Source of the DNA: a virus
IMG/VR virus record: IMGVR_UViG_3300032116_000254
Coordinates: 1-55,354 of that record
Strand: one strand, 5' to 3'
DNA length: 55,354 nt
Part shown: in pieces, positions 1 to 7,425 of the stretch
Numbering within the stretch: position 1 is the stretch's first letter
Layout of the letters: the number at the start of each line of letters is the position of its first letter
Notes under the pieces: model-generated
Seen by the model: the letters and a program-made list of their open reading frames with translations, nothing else
The model's database searches: none
Told to the model about the DNA's origin: nothing
Program-made: the position numbers and the translations under genes

Positions 1-27
1 GATCTCTTGTAGGGTCATTCGTTTCAT
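1..27 (-). CDS. Partial unknown gene, N-terminus only
   Basis: The first nine codons of a minus-strand gene (MKRMTLQEI) run off the left edge of the window. The start is set by a consensus ribosome site, AGGAGG, eight bases before the ATG, the same style as its left-block neighbours. Too little is present to suggest a function. Confidence 0.6.
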
Positions 28-330
28 ATTTGTTACCTCCTAGTTAACGGTCTTTCCCTTCTTTTTTGGGTGGCTTTAGAATAAACCTATATAAAAATAT
101 ATAAAATAATATTATATATCTTTATATAGATTAGTGATTTAGGATTTATATATCTATAAATAAATAAATATATCGATCCGGAAGATCCGGTCGGGTCGAA
201 GCTCGCGCAGCGAGCGAGGCGCCTGAGCAGCGTCCCCCGAAGGGGGGCCTGCGAAGGCGCAAGAAAGGGGGGGGACCCCCGGTCAAGTCGCGCATGAAGC
301 ACAACTCAACCGGGGGTCGAGGGGGGAAGG
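28..330. other. Structured non-coding region: AT tract beside tandem GC-rich hairpins
   Basis: No gene seen. Positions 80-178 are almost pure A/T. Positions 181-330 are GC-rich and full of inverted repeats: GCTCGC/GCGAGC (201-206 and 210-215), CCCCC/GGGGG around GAA (234-247), and a 10-bp pair GACCCCCGGT/ACCGGGGGTC (274-283 and 309-318). On the minus strand this follows the 331-681 gene, so the hairpin at 274-318 could end that transcript and the AT tract could hold the promoter of the partial gene at the left edge. A replication origin or structured RNA would look similar. Function inferred only. Confidence 0.5.
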
Positions 331-681
331 TCAGAACGACTGAGTGTCGTCGACCTTGGGGGTCCGGCGGTCGGACCAGGTGGTATCCGGCAGAGCCTCA
401 CCGTCGGTGAGAGCGACCGTGCCGAAGAATGAAACCTGACGACGAGGAGCCTTGAGTGCCACACGGACATTCTGCTCATCGAGGTAGTCGACTTCGACAT
501 CACCGAACTTGATGGTCTGGGCGTCGATGCGGTTCCACTTCTGGGGAGCGAGACCTGCGGGGATGTACGCGAAATGCGTGACACCCTGCTGGAACTCGGG
601 AGCGGTGAGCAGGACCTTGACGGTCTTGCCCGTGGACGAGGCCTCCGGAGAGACCCAAGTGATGGTGGGCATGGTACCCAT
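331..681 (-). CDS. Unknown 116-residue protein
   Basis: I do not recognise this protein. It begins MGTMPTITWVSPEAS and is rich in beta-branched residues, with the look of a small beta-sandwich domain; no signal peptide or membrane segment is visible. The start at 681 is chosen because AGGAGG lies seven bases upstream; a second ATG three codons in is less well placed. The frame is open upstream to 828, but that part has no ribosome site. It is a single-gene unit: the long leader upstream begins just after the terminator of the 949-3261 gene, and a GC-rich hairpin follows its stop. Confidence 0.7.
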   Translation of the reverse strand: MGTMPTITWVSPEASSTGKTVKVLLTAPEFQQGVTHFAYIPAGLAPQKWNRIDAQTIKFGDVEVDYLDEQNVRVALKAPRRQVSFFGTVALTDGEALPDTTWSDRRTPKVDDTQSF

Positions 682-873
682 GATTGCACCTCCTGATGCG
701 TTGTGGCGGGACGGGATTGTCCCTTCTTTTCTGGATGAACTGTATCGGACAGTCCACCCAAGGTAAGATTCGGCAGTTCTAGCCTTACCCAACCCGCGAA
801 AGCGCTTTAGAATATAACTTTTAATCATATTAAAGCACTCTGGGGCTTAAGGTCTGACTTGTGGCCTAGGCAC

Positions 874-922
874 TACCCATAAAGAGAAAAGCCCCCACTA
901 CACTGGCAGTGTAGCAGGGGCT
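874..922 (-). terminator. Terminator of the 770-residue gene with ATGGGTA element
   Basis: On the minus strand a hairpin with arms AGCCCCTGC.../...GGGGGCT (890-922) is followed by a pyrimidine run and then ATGGGTA (880-874). It lies directly after the stop of the 949-3261 gene. The same terminator plus ATGGGTA arrangement recurs at six other left-block intergenic sites. Confidence 0.8.
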
Positions 923-948
923 GATCTCAGTCTCGGTTGTCCGTCTGG

Positions 949-3261
949 TTAACGGTTGGTCTTGCTCTGTTCGGCCTTGAGCGCCCGGATGAACCAGTCC
1001 AAAGGCTGCTTTTCGCTCTTGGCAGCGAGCGAGTACAGCCACTGGTCGTGGTTGGCACGGGGCCACTGGGCTTTGGCGTTGAACGCTTCGTTGGCAAGGC
1101 GGAGAATCTTGCGATTTGTCCTCTCCTCACCGAACTCGGCGTCCGACTCCTCCAGGAGCTTCACGAACTCCTGAACCCAGTCAGCTGAACGGGACTTGCC
1201 GGCCTTTACCTTAGCCAACTCGTTGGGTGCATCCCGAATCTCTTCAGGCGTCCAACGGATGCTGGCCAGGATATCCGGCTTGGTGATGTTGGCGTTGAGC
1301 CAAAAGGTCATCTCCTCAAGGGCCTTGCGAGTCATCAACTCACGCTGCCTGTGAAGAGCCACCCAGGGCGATGCCTCAACATCTCCTGCAGTCAACCCGT
1401 GCATAAGAGCCAGTTCATCGTAGAGTCTGGTATGATACCAGAATGCATCCACGACTCCATTGGTCTTATTACGGAGCTGAGCAAAGATGTAGTCAGCAAA
1501 GTCCTTGATGATCATGATATCCTCTGGAGTAGCCATACCTTGCTGCAAAGCGTCAATGATATCCTCATTGGACGCCTTGTATTCAGGCAAATAGCCACCC
1601 ACACAGGCCGCATAGACCATCTTGGGCAGAACTGCACCACCGGTTCCAGCCGGGAAAAGCTCAGCAGCCGTGCGAACACGACGCTCATCTTCAAGAGAGA
1701 ATTCATCACCGATGGTGAGATTCTTTCCTCCCGGCAGAGATCCAATGGTAAGCTGATCCATCATCCAGCTGAACTGGGGAACCGTATTGAACAGTTCTTC
1801 CCAATCCACAACGGGAGGCTGATCAGTGTACGCATGGAACACTGGGCCTGGCTCGTTGACTGGAATGACGCTCCACTCACCGAAATCATTCGGATTGCGG
1901 AGCAGGAACGCTACCATCGTATCACCGATAGTACGGATATGGACCTTGACCGTATCGTCCAAGTCAGGACCACCGTGGTCAGGAAGGTGCTTCTGGAAGA
2001 AAGCTCCAGGAACCACAAAGCTGTGTGTAGCTTCGTGGAAGAGCCCGAATTCTCCCTTGGGCATCTTGAAACCGGCAAGCTCCAAGACTTCCTTGGTCAT
2101 GATGTGAGCGGCATAAGCCCACGGCACTGGGAACCAGTGACGCGTCTTGTCCATCCACACACGACCCTTGTCGGCATTACCCAGGACTTGCTGCTTCAAA
2201 CCATTCACGCTCAAGAACATGAGGGTCTGAGATGCAGTAAGAGGGACACCAAGCTTGTCAAGCTCAGCGACCTTTTCCTGAATCAATCCAACAAGGCCAC
2301 GGTCAGACGAGAACCGGGACTCAACATCCTCGTGGAGAACCTGCTCGGAATCAACCAAGCGGGTCAACCACTCAGACCTCTTGCCCTCTTTCAGGTCCGC
2401 GAAGAAAGTCTTCAGCATTCCATCCAGGGACTCAAGGAGAGTCTGGTCGTCGTACAGGCCCGACACACCACGATAGATAGCATGAGTGAGATCATCAGAC
2501 TTCACCGGGATTGCTCCGTAGCTCGGTTCGATGGTTACCCACTGCCATCCTGTGGTGCGGATCTCAGACTTGATGTTCGGGTCAAACGTTCTCACGTCAT
2601 AGCCGTTCATCATTCGCCCGGGAAGAACAAGAGCATTGCCCTTAATCAACCCATCCGAGCAGAGCATACGGAAGCTCACAATGGCGGTTTTGCCAGAGTG
2701 AATCCTCCAGATCTGCTTGGCCCTCCACCGACGTGATGCATCGGTATTGGAGCGAATGCACCGAAGTGCAAGCCTGCGACTGATGAAGCTGATGCCGTCA
2801 ACGTAGCAGTCCGGATAGGAATGCTTGATGACTTCCAGCTTCAACGAGCCGTCTGGGACGTGGACCCACATGGACGCAGTCCGGACGATCTCAACCAGTC
2901 GCTTGCTCATCTTCTTGGAGTTTCGGATGATGAGTCCGATTTCCTTGAAAGACGACAACCAGCCTTGATTGCCCTTGATGCGAACCATATACTGGTCCGA
3001 TGCCGTGCTCCAGCGAATCACTTCACTGGAGAACAGCTGGTCATGGACAGCGGGAGACTCGGAGTTGATACCCCGCATCTTCCGCTGCTTGACCTTCCTG
3101 ACTTCGACCCGGTACTTTCCCGGGAAGAAGATGTTCAGGAAGGCAGCCTGGTATGGGCCAGGCCTGAACTCCTCGATGACGGTTTCGCCATCAAGGAGTG
3201 CCGCTGAGGTGATCAGTCGAAACCAATAACCCTTTGCGGACTTTACGATGCCGTGAAACAT
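949..3261 (-). CDS. Large unknown protein (770 residues)
   Basis: The longest left-block gene; no family is recognised with confidence. The start MFHGIV at 3261 has AAGGAGGTGC just upstream. The protein is mixed alpha/beta, with no signal peptide or transmembrane segment. A central stretch has GGPDLDD followed some 20 residues later by RNP; this recalls the acidic DxDGD and RNP motifs of double-barrel RNA polymerases, but the third acidic residue is missing and the order differs, so I do not assign that function. In-frame CGG arginine codons (for example in KMRGIN, IVRTAS, ESRF and LRC) are read through with no frame change, unlike the right block. A 461-codon open frame on the opposite strand is a shadow. 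Confidence 0.75.
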   Translation of the reverse strand: MFHGIVKSAKGYWFRLITSAALLDGETVIEEFRPGPYQAAFLNIFFPGKYRVEVRKVKQRKMRGINSESPAVHDQLFSSEVIRWSTASDQYMVRIKGNQGWLSSFKEIGLIIRNSKKMSKRLVEIVRTASMWVHVPDGSLKLEVIKHSYPDCYVDGISFISRRLALRCIRSNTDASRRWRAKQIWRIHSGKTAIVSFRMLCSDGLIKGNALVLPGRMMNGYDVRTFDPNIKSEIRTTGWQWVTIEPSYGAIPVKSDDLTHAIYRGVSGLYDDQTLLESLDGMLKTFFADLKEGKRSEWLTRLVDSEQVLHEDVESRFSSDRGLVGLIQEKVAELDKLGVPLTASQTLMFLSVNGLKQQVLGNADKGRVWMDKTRHWFPVPWAYAAHIMTKEVLELAGFKMPKGEFGLFHEATHSFVVPGAFFQKHLPDHGGPDLDDTVKVHIRTIGDTMVAFLLRNPNDFGEWSVIPVNEPGPVFHAYTDQPPVVDWEELFNTVPQFSWMMDQLTIGSLPGGKNLTIGDEFSLEDERRVRTAAELFPAGTGGAVLPKMVYAACVGGYLPEYKASNEDIIDALQQGMATPEDIMIIKDFADYIFAQLRNKTNGVVDAFWYHTRLYDELALMHGLTAGDVEASPWVALHRQRELMTRKALEEMTFWLNANITKPDILASIRWTPEEIRDAPNELAKVKAGKSRSADWVQEFVKLLEESDAEFGEERTNRKILRLANEAFNAKAQWPRANHDQWLYSLAAKSEKQPLDWFIRALKAEQSKTNR

Positions 3262-3343
3262 CGTGCACCTCCTTAGTGCTTTGATGTGCAGAGGCCGTCT
3301 GCACGCGGTTTGGGATCAACCTTGAACCTTGCGGCCTATGGTC

Positions 3344-3376
3344 TACCCATAATAAAGAGAGCCCCCGAAGGGGCTC
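3344..3376 (-). terminator. Terminator of the 67-residue gene with ATGGGTA element
   Basis: On the minus strand, a GAGCCCC/GGGGCTC stem with a tetraloop-like CGAA/TTCG loop (3359-3376), a T-rich run, then ATGGGTA (3350-3344). It separates the 3426-3629 gene from the 949-3261 gene. Confidence 0.8.
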
Positions 3377-3425
3377 CCACCTGTTATGTTACCTCGCTAT
3401 CAGGTTGCGATGCTGTATACAGCTT

Positions 3426-3629
3426 TCAGTCGAACAGAGTCGGCTTCTGGAGCTTCTTCTGCTTGGCTGCTTCTTTGGCCTTGCGAATGTTGTCCTTCCA
3501 CTCCTCGTAGTGGACATTGCACAGGGCCATCGGCTGTGGATAAGCCACAAAGTGACCCTCTCCTCGCCGTAGTTTGACACGGCACTGGTGGCCTTTGCAC
3601 CAGACGCCGTCCCATGATTGAAAAGCCAT
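3426..3629 (-). CDS. Small zinc-finger-like protein (67 residues)
   Basis: It starts MAFQSWDGVWCKGHQC, with AGGAGG six bases before the ATG. The frame is open further upstream but that part has no ribosome site. Cysteine and histidine residues are arranged as C-x4-C near residue 11 and C-x2-H near residue 45 (ALCNVHYEEW), consistent with a small zinc-binding treble-clef fold. The C-terminus is lysine-rich and helical. It follows the 3697-3954 gene with a hairpin but no ATGGGTA element between them, so the two may share a transcript. Function unknown; DNA or protein binding is a guess from the fold. Confidence 0.7.
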   Translation of the reverse strand: MAFQSWDGVWCKGHQCRVKLRRGEGHFVAYPQPMALCNVHYEEWKDNIRKAKEAAKQKKLQKPTLFD

Positions 3630-3658
3630 TACTGGCCTCCTTTCTTGTTGGGTGAGTT

Positions 3659-3690
3659 GCCCCCAGAGCTGACCTCTTGGCTCCGGGGGC
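3659..3690 (-). terminator. Hairpin between two left-block genes, weak terminator
   Basis: Arms GCCCCCAGAGC (3659-3669) and GCTCCGGGGGC (3680-3690) pair with one G-U type mismatch. It starts just after the stop of the 3697-3954 gene. There is no run of T after it, so it may stabilise an RNA end or allow read-through rather than terminate fully. Confidence 0.5.
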
Positions 3691-3696
3691 ATTGAC

Positions 3697-3954
3697 TCAC
3701 TTGTTGTTGTTGGTGTTGGCTGCGCGCCGCTCCTGGGCAACGCGCAGGTTCTCCTGGGTCTTCAGGCCCTTGAGGACCTGGATGACCTGGTTCGCCCAGA
3801 CCGTGGTCTGGATCTGGTCACCGGAGATGTGCCCCTTCATCTTGCCGATGAGGGACTTGGCCTTCTCCTCGGAGAGAAGGTGGCCGACCTGTGCGAACAG
3901 GTCACGGATGAACGAGATCTGCTTCTCGCTCATGGGGTTGGTGTTTGCGGACAT
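3697..3954 (-). CDS. Unknown 85-residue helical protein
   Basis: It starts MSANTNPMSEKQISFIRD, with AGGAGG four bases upstream. The frame continues upstream to 3984 but lacks a ribosome site there. The protein is charged and probably all helical (SEEKAKSLIGKMKGHISG), with an asparagine run at the C-terminus (ANTNNNK). No known motif is seen. It probably heads a two-gene unit with the zinc-finger-like gene that follows. Confidence 0.7.
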   Translation of the reverse strand: MSANTNPMSEKQISFIRDLFAQVGHLLSEEKAKSLIGKMKGHISGDQIQTTVWANQVIQVLKGLKTQENLRVAQERRAANTNNNK

Positions 3955-4103
3955 GATTCCTCCTGAATCTGTCTCGAATCGCATGGCGGGATTGCCACAC
4001 TAACTTATGTCTACGTTATGGTGGACGCATGACGGACTATGCACAAGCTCGTGCATGCTCTCTGAAGGAAGAGCATCCTGGGTGTGACCTGAGGTCTAAG
4101 TCT

Positions 4104-4139
4104 TACCCATGAAAAAGAGAGCCTCCGAAGAGGCCCTCT
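4104..4139 (-). terminator. Terminator of the LysM gene with ATGGGTA element
   Basis: On the minus strand, a GAGGGCCTC/GAGGCTC-type stem with a TTCG loop, then TCTCTTTTTC, then ATGGGTA (4110-4104). It follows the LysM gene stop by about 20 bases. Confidence 0.8.
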
Positions 4140-4161
4140 TTCTCTGGCTGGCTTCCCTTGA

Positions 4162-4422
4162 CTAGGGAAACCAAACAATTTGGCCGACCCGAACATCGGC
4201 AGACTTGTTCAAGTCCACCATGTCCGAGACAACCTCTCCTGTGAGGTGACGAGGAGTGCAGTACTCCTCTGCCAGACCCCACAGGGTGTCGCCGGGCGCA
4301 GCAGTAACCGAGGTCACACTGCACCTGATGGGCTCCTCGGACGAAAGCTCGATGAGCCCCCATCCAAGAAGGATTGGGAGAAGGACAACCATGATCCTCC
4401 TCCTGATATAGACTGCCTTCAT
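4162..4422 (-). CDS. Membrane-anchored LysM domain protein (86 residues)
   Basis: After a short basic N-terminus (MKAVYIRRR) comes one hydrophobic segment (about residues 12-25, VVLLPILLGWGLIEL), then a LysM-type domain (about residues 40-86): PGDTLWGLAEEY, a connecting helix, VDLNK, and the closing VGQIVWFP. LysM domains bind peptidoglycan or chitin N-acetylglucosamine. Small LysM proteins with one anchor are common in actinobacterial phages, where they may act at the host wall; that role is inference. Two starts have good ribosome sites: 4422 (AGGAGG, five-base spacer) and 4392 (AGGAGGAGG), which would shorten the protein by ten residues and still keep the membrane segment. Confidence 0.8.
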   Translation of the reverse strand: MKAVYIRRRIMVVLLPILLGWGLIELSSEEPIRCSVTSVTAAPGDTLWGLAEEYCTPRHLTGEVVSDMVDLNKSADVRVGQIVWFP

Positions 4423-4498
4423 GACAGCCTCCTTTCTCCCATTTGTAGGCATGAGATAAGCCTTCTTTGGGTTTCGCCGCGATCATAGATCTAGCATC

Positions 4499-4538
4499 TA
4501 CCCATAAAAAGAAAAGCTCCTGCGTTTGCAACAGGAGC
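4499..4538 (-). terminator. Terminator of the 56-residue gene with ATGGGTA element
   Basis: GCTCCTG/CAGGAGC stem (4516-4538), a T-rich run on the minus strand, then ATGGGTA (4505-4499). Confidence 0.8.
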
Positions 4539-4552
4539 CTTCCTTTTCTGGA

Positions 4553-4723
4553 CTACTTGCCCAGGTTGGACCTCAGGGCGTTGAGGTCCAGCTCACCCTC
4601 CTTGTCGAAGGTGATGGGGGAGGAGAGGCCGTTCTCCTCGGGGTGGATGTTCTCATCGGTCGGCTTTCCGATGAGGTCCCGCAGCTCTTCCAAGCTGGGG
4701 TTGGTGGGTTGCATTTCTGCCAT
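4553..4723 (-). CDS. Unknown acidic 56-residue protein
   Basis: Begins MAEMQPTNPSLEELRDLIGK and ends LRSNLGK, with AGGAGG six bases upstream of the ATG. It is acidic, without hydrophobic segments, and probably partly disordered. It contains an in-frame CGG (in the LRDL segment) that is read as arginine without a shift. No family is recognised. Flanked by terminators on both sides, so it is a single-gene unit. Confidence 0.7.
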   Translation of the reverse strand: MAEMQPTNPSLEELRDLIGKPTDENIHPEENGLSSPITFDKEGELDLNALRSNLGK

Positions 4724-4813
4724 GACTACCTCCTAAGTGGTCATACCCGTGCACAGGTTTTTCCGTACTGTGCTACATACGGTTGTTGGGTAAGACCTTT
4801 GAGGTCTGCAAAC

Positions 4814-4854
4814 TACCCATGAAAAGAAAAGCTCCCTGCGCGCATGCAGAGAGC
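4814..4854 (-). terminator. Terminator of the 86-residue membrane gene with ATGGGTA element
   Basis: GCTCCCTGC pairs with GCAGAGAGC (one mismatch) around a short loop (4831-4854), followed on the minus strand by a T-rich run and ATGGGTA (4820-4814). Confidence 0.8.
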
Positions 4855-4870
4855 TCTCTTTTCTGGAGGA

Positions 4871-5131
4871 CTAGAGCGTCCAGTCCTCCTCTTCGTCCTC
4901 CTCGTTGTTTCCGAGGAAGAAGTCTTCCAGGACGCCCCGGTTGTAGGCGACCCACAGGCCACCTGCCACCAAGGTGACGAACACCAGACCCAGGGGGTTG
5001 ATGGCCCCCAGGATGGTGAACGTGATCCCCAGCATGAAGCCGAGGATTGCAAACGCCCAGCTCACCACGGGGGTGAACAGGGCGATGACGACAGCCGCCA
5101 CGATGGCGACTCGGTTAGTGTTGTTGAACAT
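4871..5131 (-). CDS. Small two-helix membrane protein (86 residues)
   Basis: It begins MFNNTNRVAIVAAVV, with AGGAGG just upstream. Two long hydrophobic stretches (about residues 8-37 and 43-64) indicate two or three transmembrane helices. The last 15 residues are strongly acidic (NNEEDEEEDWTL) and would lie on one face of the membrane. Candidates include a holin-like or superinfection-exclusion membrane protein, but no sequence signature distinguishes these. Single-gene unit with a leader of about 200 bases. Confidence 0.75.
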   Translation of the reverse strand: MFNNTNRVAIVAAVVIALFTPVVSWAFAILGFMLGITFTILGAINPLGLVFVTLVAGGLWVAYNRGVLEDFFLGNNEEDEEEDWTL

Positions 5132-5331
5132 GACTCCTCCTAGAGCATGTGCATGACGAAACTTAACGTACTCCGTCTGATTATTACGTTTGATGATACG
5201 ATGCGCCGCATCAACAAAACCCTATGTTATTAACATGTCTCACGACACATTCATGCTGGGGTACATTCGCATGGTTCTCGTTGTCAGTTTATTTATAGTC
5301 CCCAACAACCAGGACTTCGGGATCATATAGA

Positions 5332-5370
5332 TACCCATAAAGAGAAAAGCCTCTGGGCACATCCAGAGGC
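5332..5370 (-). terminator. Terminator of the 83-residue gene with ATGGGTA element
   Basis: Perfect GCCTCTGG/CCAGAGGC stem (5349-5370), then a T-rich run and ATGGGTA (5338-5332) on the minus strand. Confidence 0.85.
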
Positions 5371-5385
5371 TATCTCTTTCACTTA

Positions 5386-5637
5386 TCAGGCGAGGTGAAT
5401 GGTGTGGTGGGTGACCACCGTGTTGTTCCAGTTGGTGTGAGCGACGATGGCCACACGCTTCCCGGTGAACTCCCGCATGAACCACTGCGGGTCATTGTGG
5501 GTGTGGTTGAAGAGGACCGAGTCGGTCTCGCCACCACCATTGGCACGGATCCACACGTGGACACCATCGTGTCCAACGACCTTGCCTGTGTAGACGAGGT
5601 CTCCGTTGATTGCCGTGTTGTTACGGGTAATGTACAT
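5386..5637 (-). CDS. Unknown 83-residue protein
   Basis: It starts MYITRNNTAINGD, with GGAGG upstream; an ATG four codons earlier lies within the ribosome site and is rejected. The sequence alternates short beta-type segments with glycine turns (VYTGKVVGHDGVHVWIRANGGG) and is histidine-rich at the end (THHTIHLA). It may be a small beta-barrel. No family is recognised. Its leader carries the 42-base conserved block and a GATGYGS-type hairpin shared with neighbours. Confidence 0.7.
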   Translation of the reverse strand: MYITRNNTAINGDLVYTGKVVGHDGVHVWIRANGGGETDSVLFNHTHNDPQWFMREFTGKRVAIVAHTNWNNTVVTHHTIHLA

Positions 5638-5723
5638 GACTACCTCCAAGTAGTATGCTTTGTCTGACTTAACCCATCAGACGTGATTATTGGGTTGTTA
5701 ATGCGATGTGCCGCATCAACGAT

Positions 5724-5765
5724 ATGCACTGTTTTACTTGCCAGCATGATTGCAAGGTTCTTTCT
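5724..5765 (-). repeat. Conserved 42-base leader block, copy 1
   Basis: About 90 bases upstream of the 5386-5637 gene. It matches 6247-6288 at 39 of 42 positions (core TTTTACTTGCCAGCAT on the + strand). On the minus strand it lies between the ATGGGTA element and the ribosome site, so it would be in the 5' leader RNA or promoter region. Confidence 0.75.
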
Positions 5766-5804
5766 GTATCTTCGGATCAGACCCCTAGGATGAGGTTGTT
5801 AACC

Positions 5805-5844
5805 TACCCATAAAGAAAAAAGCCCCTGTACACACACAGGGGCT
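5805..5844 (-). terminator. Terminator of the 100-residue gene with ATGGGTA element
   Basis: Perfect 9-bp stem AGCCCCTGT/ACAGGGGCT (5821-5844), followed on the minus strand by a T-rich run and ATGGGTA (5811-5805). Confidence 0.85.
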
Positions 5845-5858
5845 CTCTCCTTCATCCG

Positions 5859-6161
5859 TCAGAGCTCGATGCTCGGACGGGTGGTCTTCTCCTTCTCGAT
5901 GAGGCCGTTCTCACGACCCCACTTCAGGAGAGTGGTGATCTCCACCTCCATGGTCTGCTGACCATAGCGGAAGACCATCTTTGCGGGTCCGTACTTGCGC
6001 ACGTCCACCGCCTTGCCATCCCCGCCATGAGCGGAGATGTATGCCCTCAAGAGCTTCTCGTGAAGCTCCTGCTGACGGAAGATATCGCCAAGGCCAGCAA
6101 AGGCCCCGGCAATACCATCCATGATCTGCCGAAGGTCCTCGGCAGCACGGTCGTTGCTCAT
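5859..6161 (-). CDS. Unknown 100-residue protein
   Basis: It begins MSNDRAAEDLRQIMDGIAG, with GGGAGG upstream. The N-terminal 45 residues look helical; the remainder alternates strands and helices and ends KEKTTRPSIEL. It carries an in-frame CGG (DLRQ) read as arginine. No family is recognised. It is the last minus-strand gene before the composition change and the strand switch. Confidence 0.7.
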   Translation of the reverse strand: MSNDRAAEDLRQIMDGIAGAFAGLGDIFRQQELHEKLLRAYISAHGGDGKAVDVRKYGPAKMVFRYGQQTMEVEITTLLKWGRENGLIEKEKTTRPSIEL

Positions 6162-6599
6162 AATCTACCTCCCAGTAGTGCAACGGTGCACGGCTTAACG
6201 TACCGTACGTGGTGATCACGTGTGCGCATGGTGTGTCATACGACTAATGCGCTGTTTTACTTGCCAGCATCATCGCAAGGTTCTTTCTCCTCTTCTTTAT
6301 CCTCCTAGAAGACAGGAGGGGACCCCATACCCGGGTGGGCTCGTTAAAGCTTTGTGACGGGCATAGTATCCATAGGTTCCCCCCCATAAATTTTCCCCTA
6401 TTTTTACCCTATAATGACTTTTATATATTCTTATATATGTTCACATAGGTTCGCCAAAAAAATCCAAGAAATATCCCAGAACGAGTTGACACATCCACCA
6501 CTACCCGATAGATTGCTCCCTGTTGGTCACTTCCAGACAAAGTGGCCGGCTAAAACAAATAAGATACAATCCCTTATACCAAAGGAGAAGAAAACCAAA
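6162..6599. other. Intergenic junction between GC-rich left block and AT-rich right block
   Basis: No gene seen. Positions 6162-6340 hold the leader of the 5859-6161 gene, including the second conserved block. At 6384-6392 a C run followed by ATAAA resembles a degenerate copy of the left-block ATGGGTA element. From about 6400 the sequence becomes AT-rich, with TATAAT at 6410-6415 on the + strand. This is where base composition, gene direction and CGG use all change. Confidence 0.6.
6247..6288 (-). repeat. Conserved 42-base leader block, copy 2
   Basis: Near-identical to 5724-5765 (three mismatches). It lies in the leader of the 5859-6161 gene. A nearby TACGTTAAG block (minus strand) is also shared with other left-block leaders. 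Confidence 0.75.
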
Positions 6600-6776
6600 A
6601 TGCCCACCAACCCTGTAGACCACCTTGACCCAGAAGACTTCTATCGTCTAGAGACAGAAGAAGAGGTCAACCAGTTCATAGAGTCATACCAAATCGGCGG
6701 CTTTGACAAATACAGAGAGTCTGCCTATGGAGACTATGACATAGACAACTACGGATGGGATGACTACTCCTACTAG
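6600..6776 (+). CDS. Unknown acidic 58-residue protein
   Basis: It starts MPTNPVDHLDPEDFYRLE after an AAGGAG with a long spacer. The frame is open upstream to 6414, but that part is AT-rich and lacks a ribosome site. The C-terminus is very rich in Asp and Tyr (YGDYDIDNYGWDDYSY), as in DNA-mimicking or disordered acidic tails. No family is recognised. First + strand gene of the right block. Confidence 0.6.
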   Translation: MPTNPVDHLDPEDFYRLETEEEVNQFIESYQIGGFDKYRESAYGDYDIDNYGWDDYSY

Positions 6777-6829
6777 AGTGGCCCATAATAATATTTCAAA
6801 CTAGAATAAGAAAGCCCACTAAAATTCAA

Positions 6830-7399
6830 ATGAACACAAATACAATGCCAAACAACATACTGGTAGGATCAGAGAAGCTTTTCAGAACAAAAGCTCCTTG
6901 GAGAATATCACATTCCCTCTATGGAGAGATGACCAAAGATCATTCCTGTATTCTATTCAACTATAATCTCAATGTATTATCACCAACCAAAGTAGCAAAG
7001 CACATAGGTCGCCATATCTATGATAAAGCACAACATCCCTATGAAAAGATCACCTTCATAGGAATAGGTAGAGATACAGAGATTCTCTATGAATTGAATG
7101 AGCTAGGATTTGTGTTTGACGCAGCGGTTTTGGTCAATCACGAAATGAATCCAAAGATGTTTGAAGCCGGCTTTGAGAGAACAGCCATCTACAACTTTTG
7201 TACGAAGGTACACGAATACAAAGATTCCATCATTCAGGGAGCTGAATGTAACGAATACGTGAGAACATATGTTCCGGCCCATATGTCAAATAGACTCGCA
7301 AAAGAGATCTTTGGCAATGTGGTTTATCAGAGCTATGAAGTGAACTACCTCAATGATGTGGTTCCAACCTTCAAATACTTAGAAGATATTCCAGCCTAG
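6830..7399 (+). CDS. Unknown 189-residue alpha/beta protein
   Basis: The order of segments (CILFNYNLNVL, helix, KITFIGIGRDTE, helix, AAVLVNHEM, ..., PAHMSNRLAKEIF) is like a small alpha/beta fold such as an alpha/beta hydrolase. The usual nucleophile elbow GxSxG is replaced by GIGRD, so a catalytic role is doubtful. The start has no strong ribosome site; an ATG five codons in is an alternative. It converges with the minus-strand gene that follows, with only 26 bases between stops. Confidence 0.65.
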   Translation: MNTNTMPNNILVGSEKLFRTKAPWRISHSLYGEMTKDHSCILFNYNLNVLSPTKVAKHIGRHIYDKAQHPYEKITFIGIGRDTEILYELNELGFVFDAAVLVNHEMNPKMFEAGFERTAIYNFCTKVHEYKDSIIQGAECNEYVRTYVPAHMSNRLAKEIFGNVVYQSYEVNYLNDVVPTFKYLEDIPA

Positions 7400-7425
7400 A
7401 CAAATCAAAACAAAAACAAGAAGAG

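Noticed and set aside
2040-2140. RNA-polymerase-like active site in the 770-residue protein (PDLDD and RNP)
   Set aside because: The DxDGD signature is incomplete and the motif order differs from known enzymes; kept as unknown.
1351-2736. 461-codon + strand open frame opposite the 770-residue gene
   Set aside because: No ribosome site, and it mirrors the GC-rich codon structure of the minus-strand gene. A shadow.
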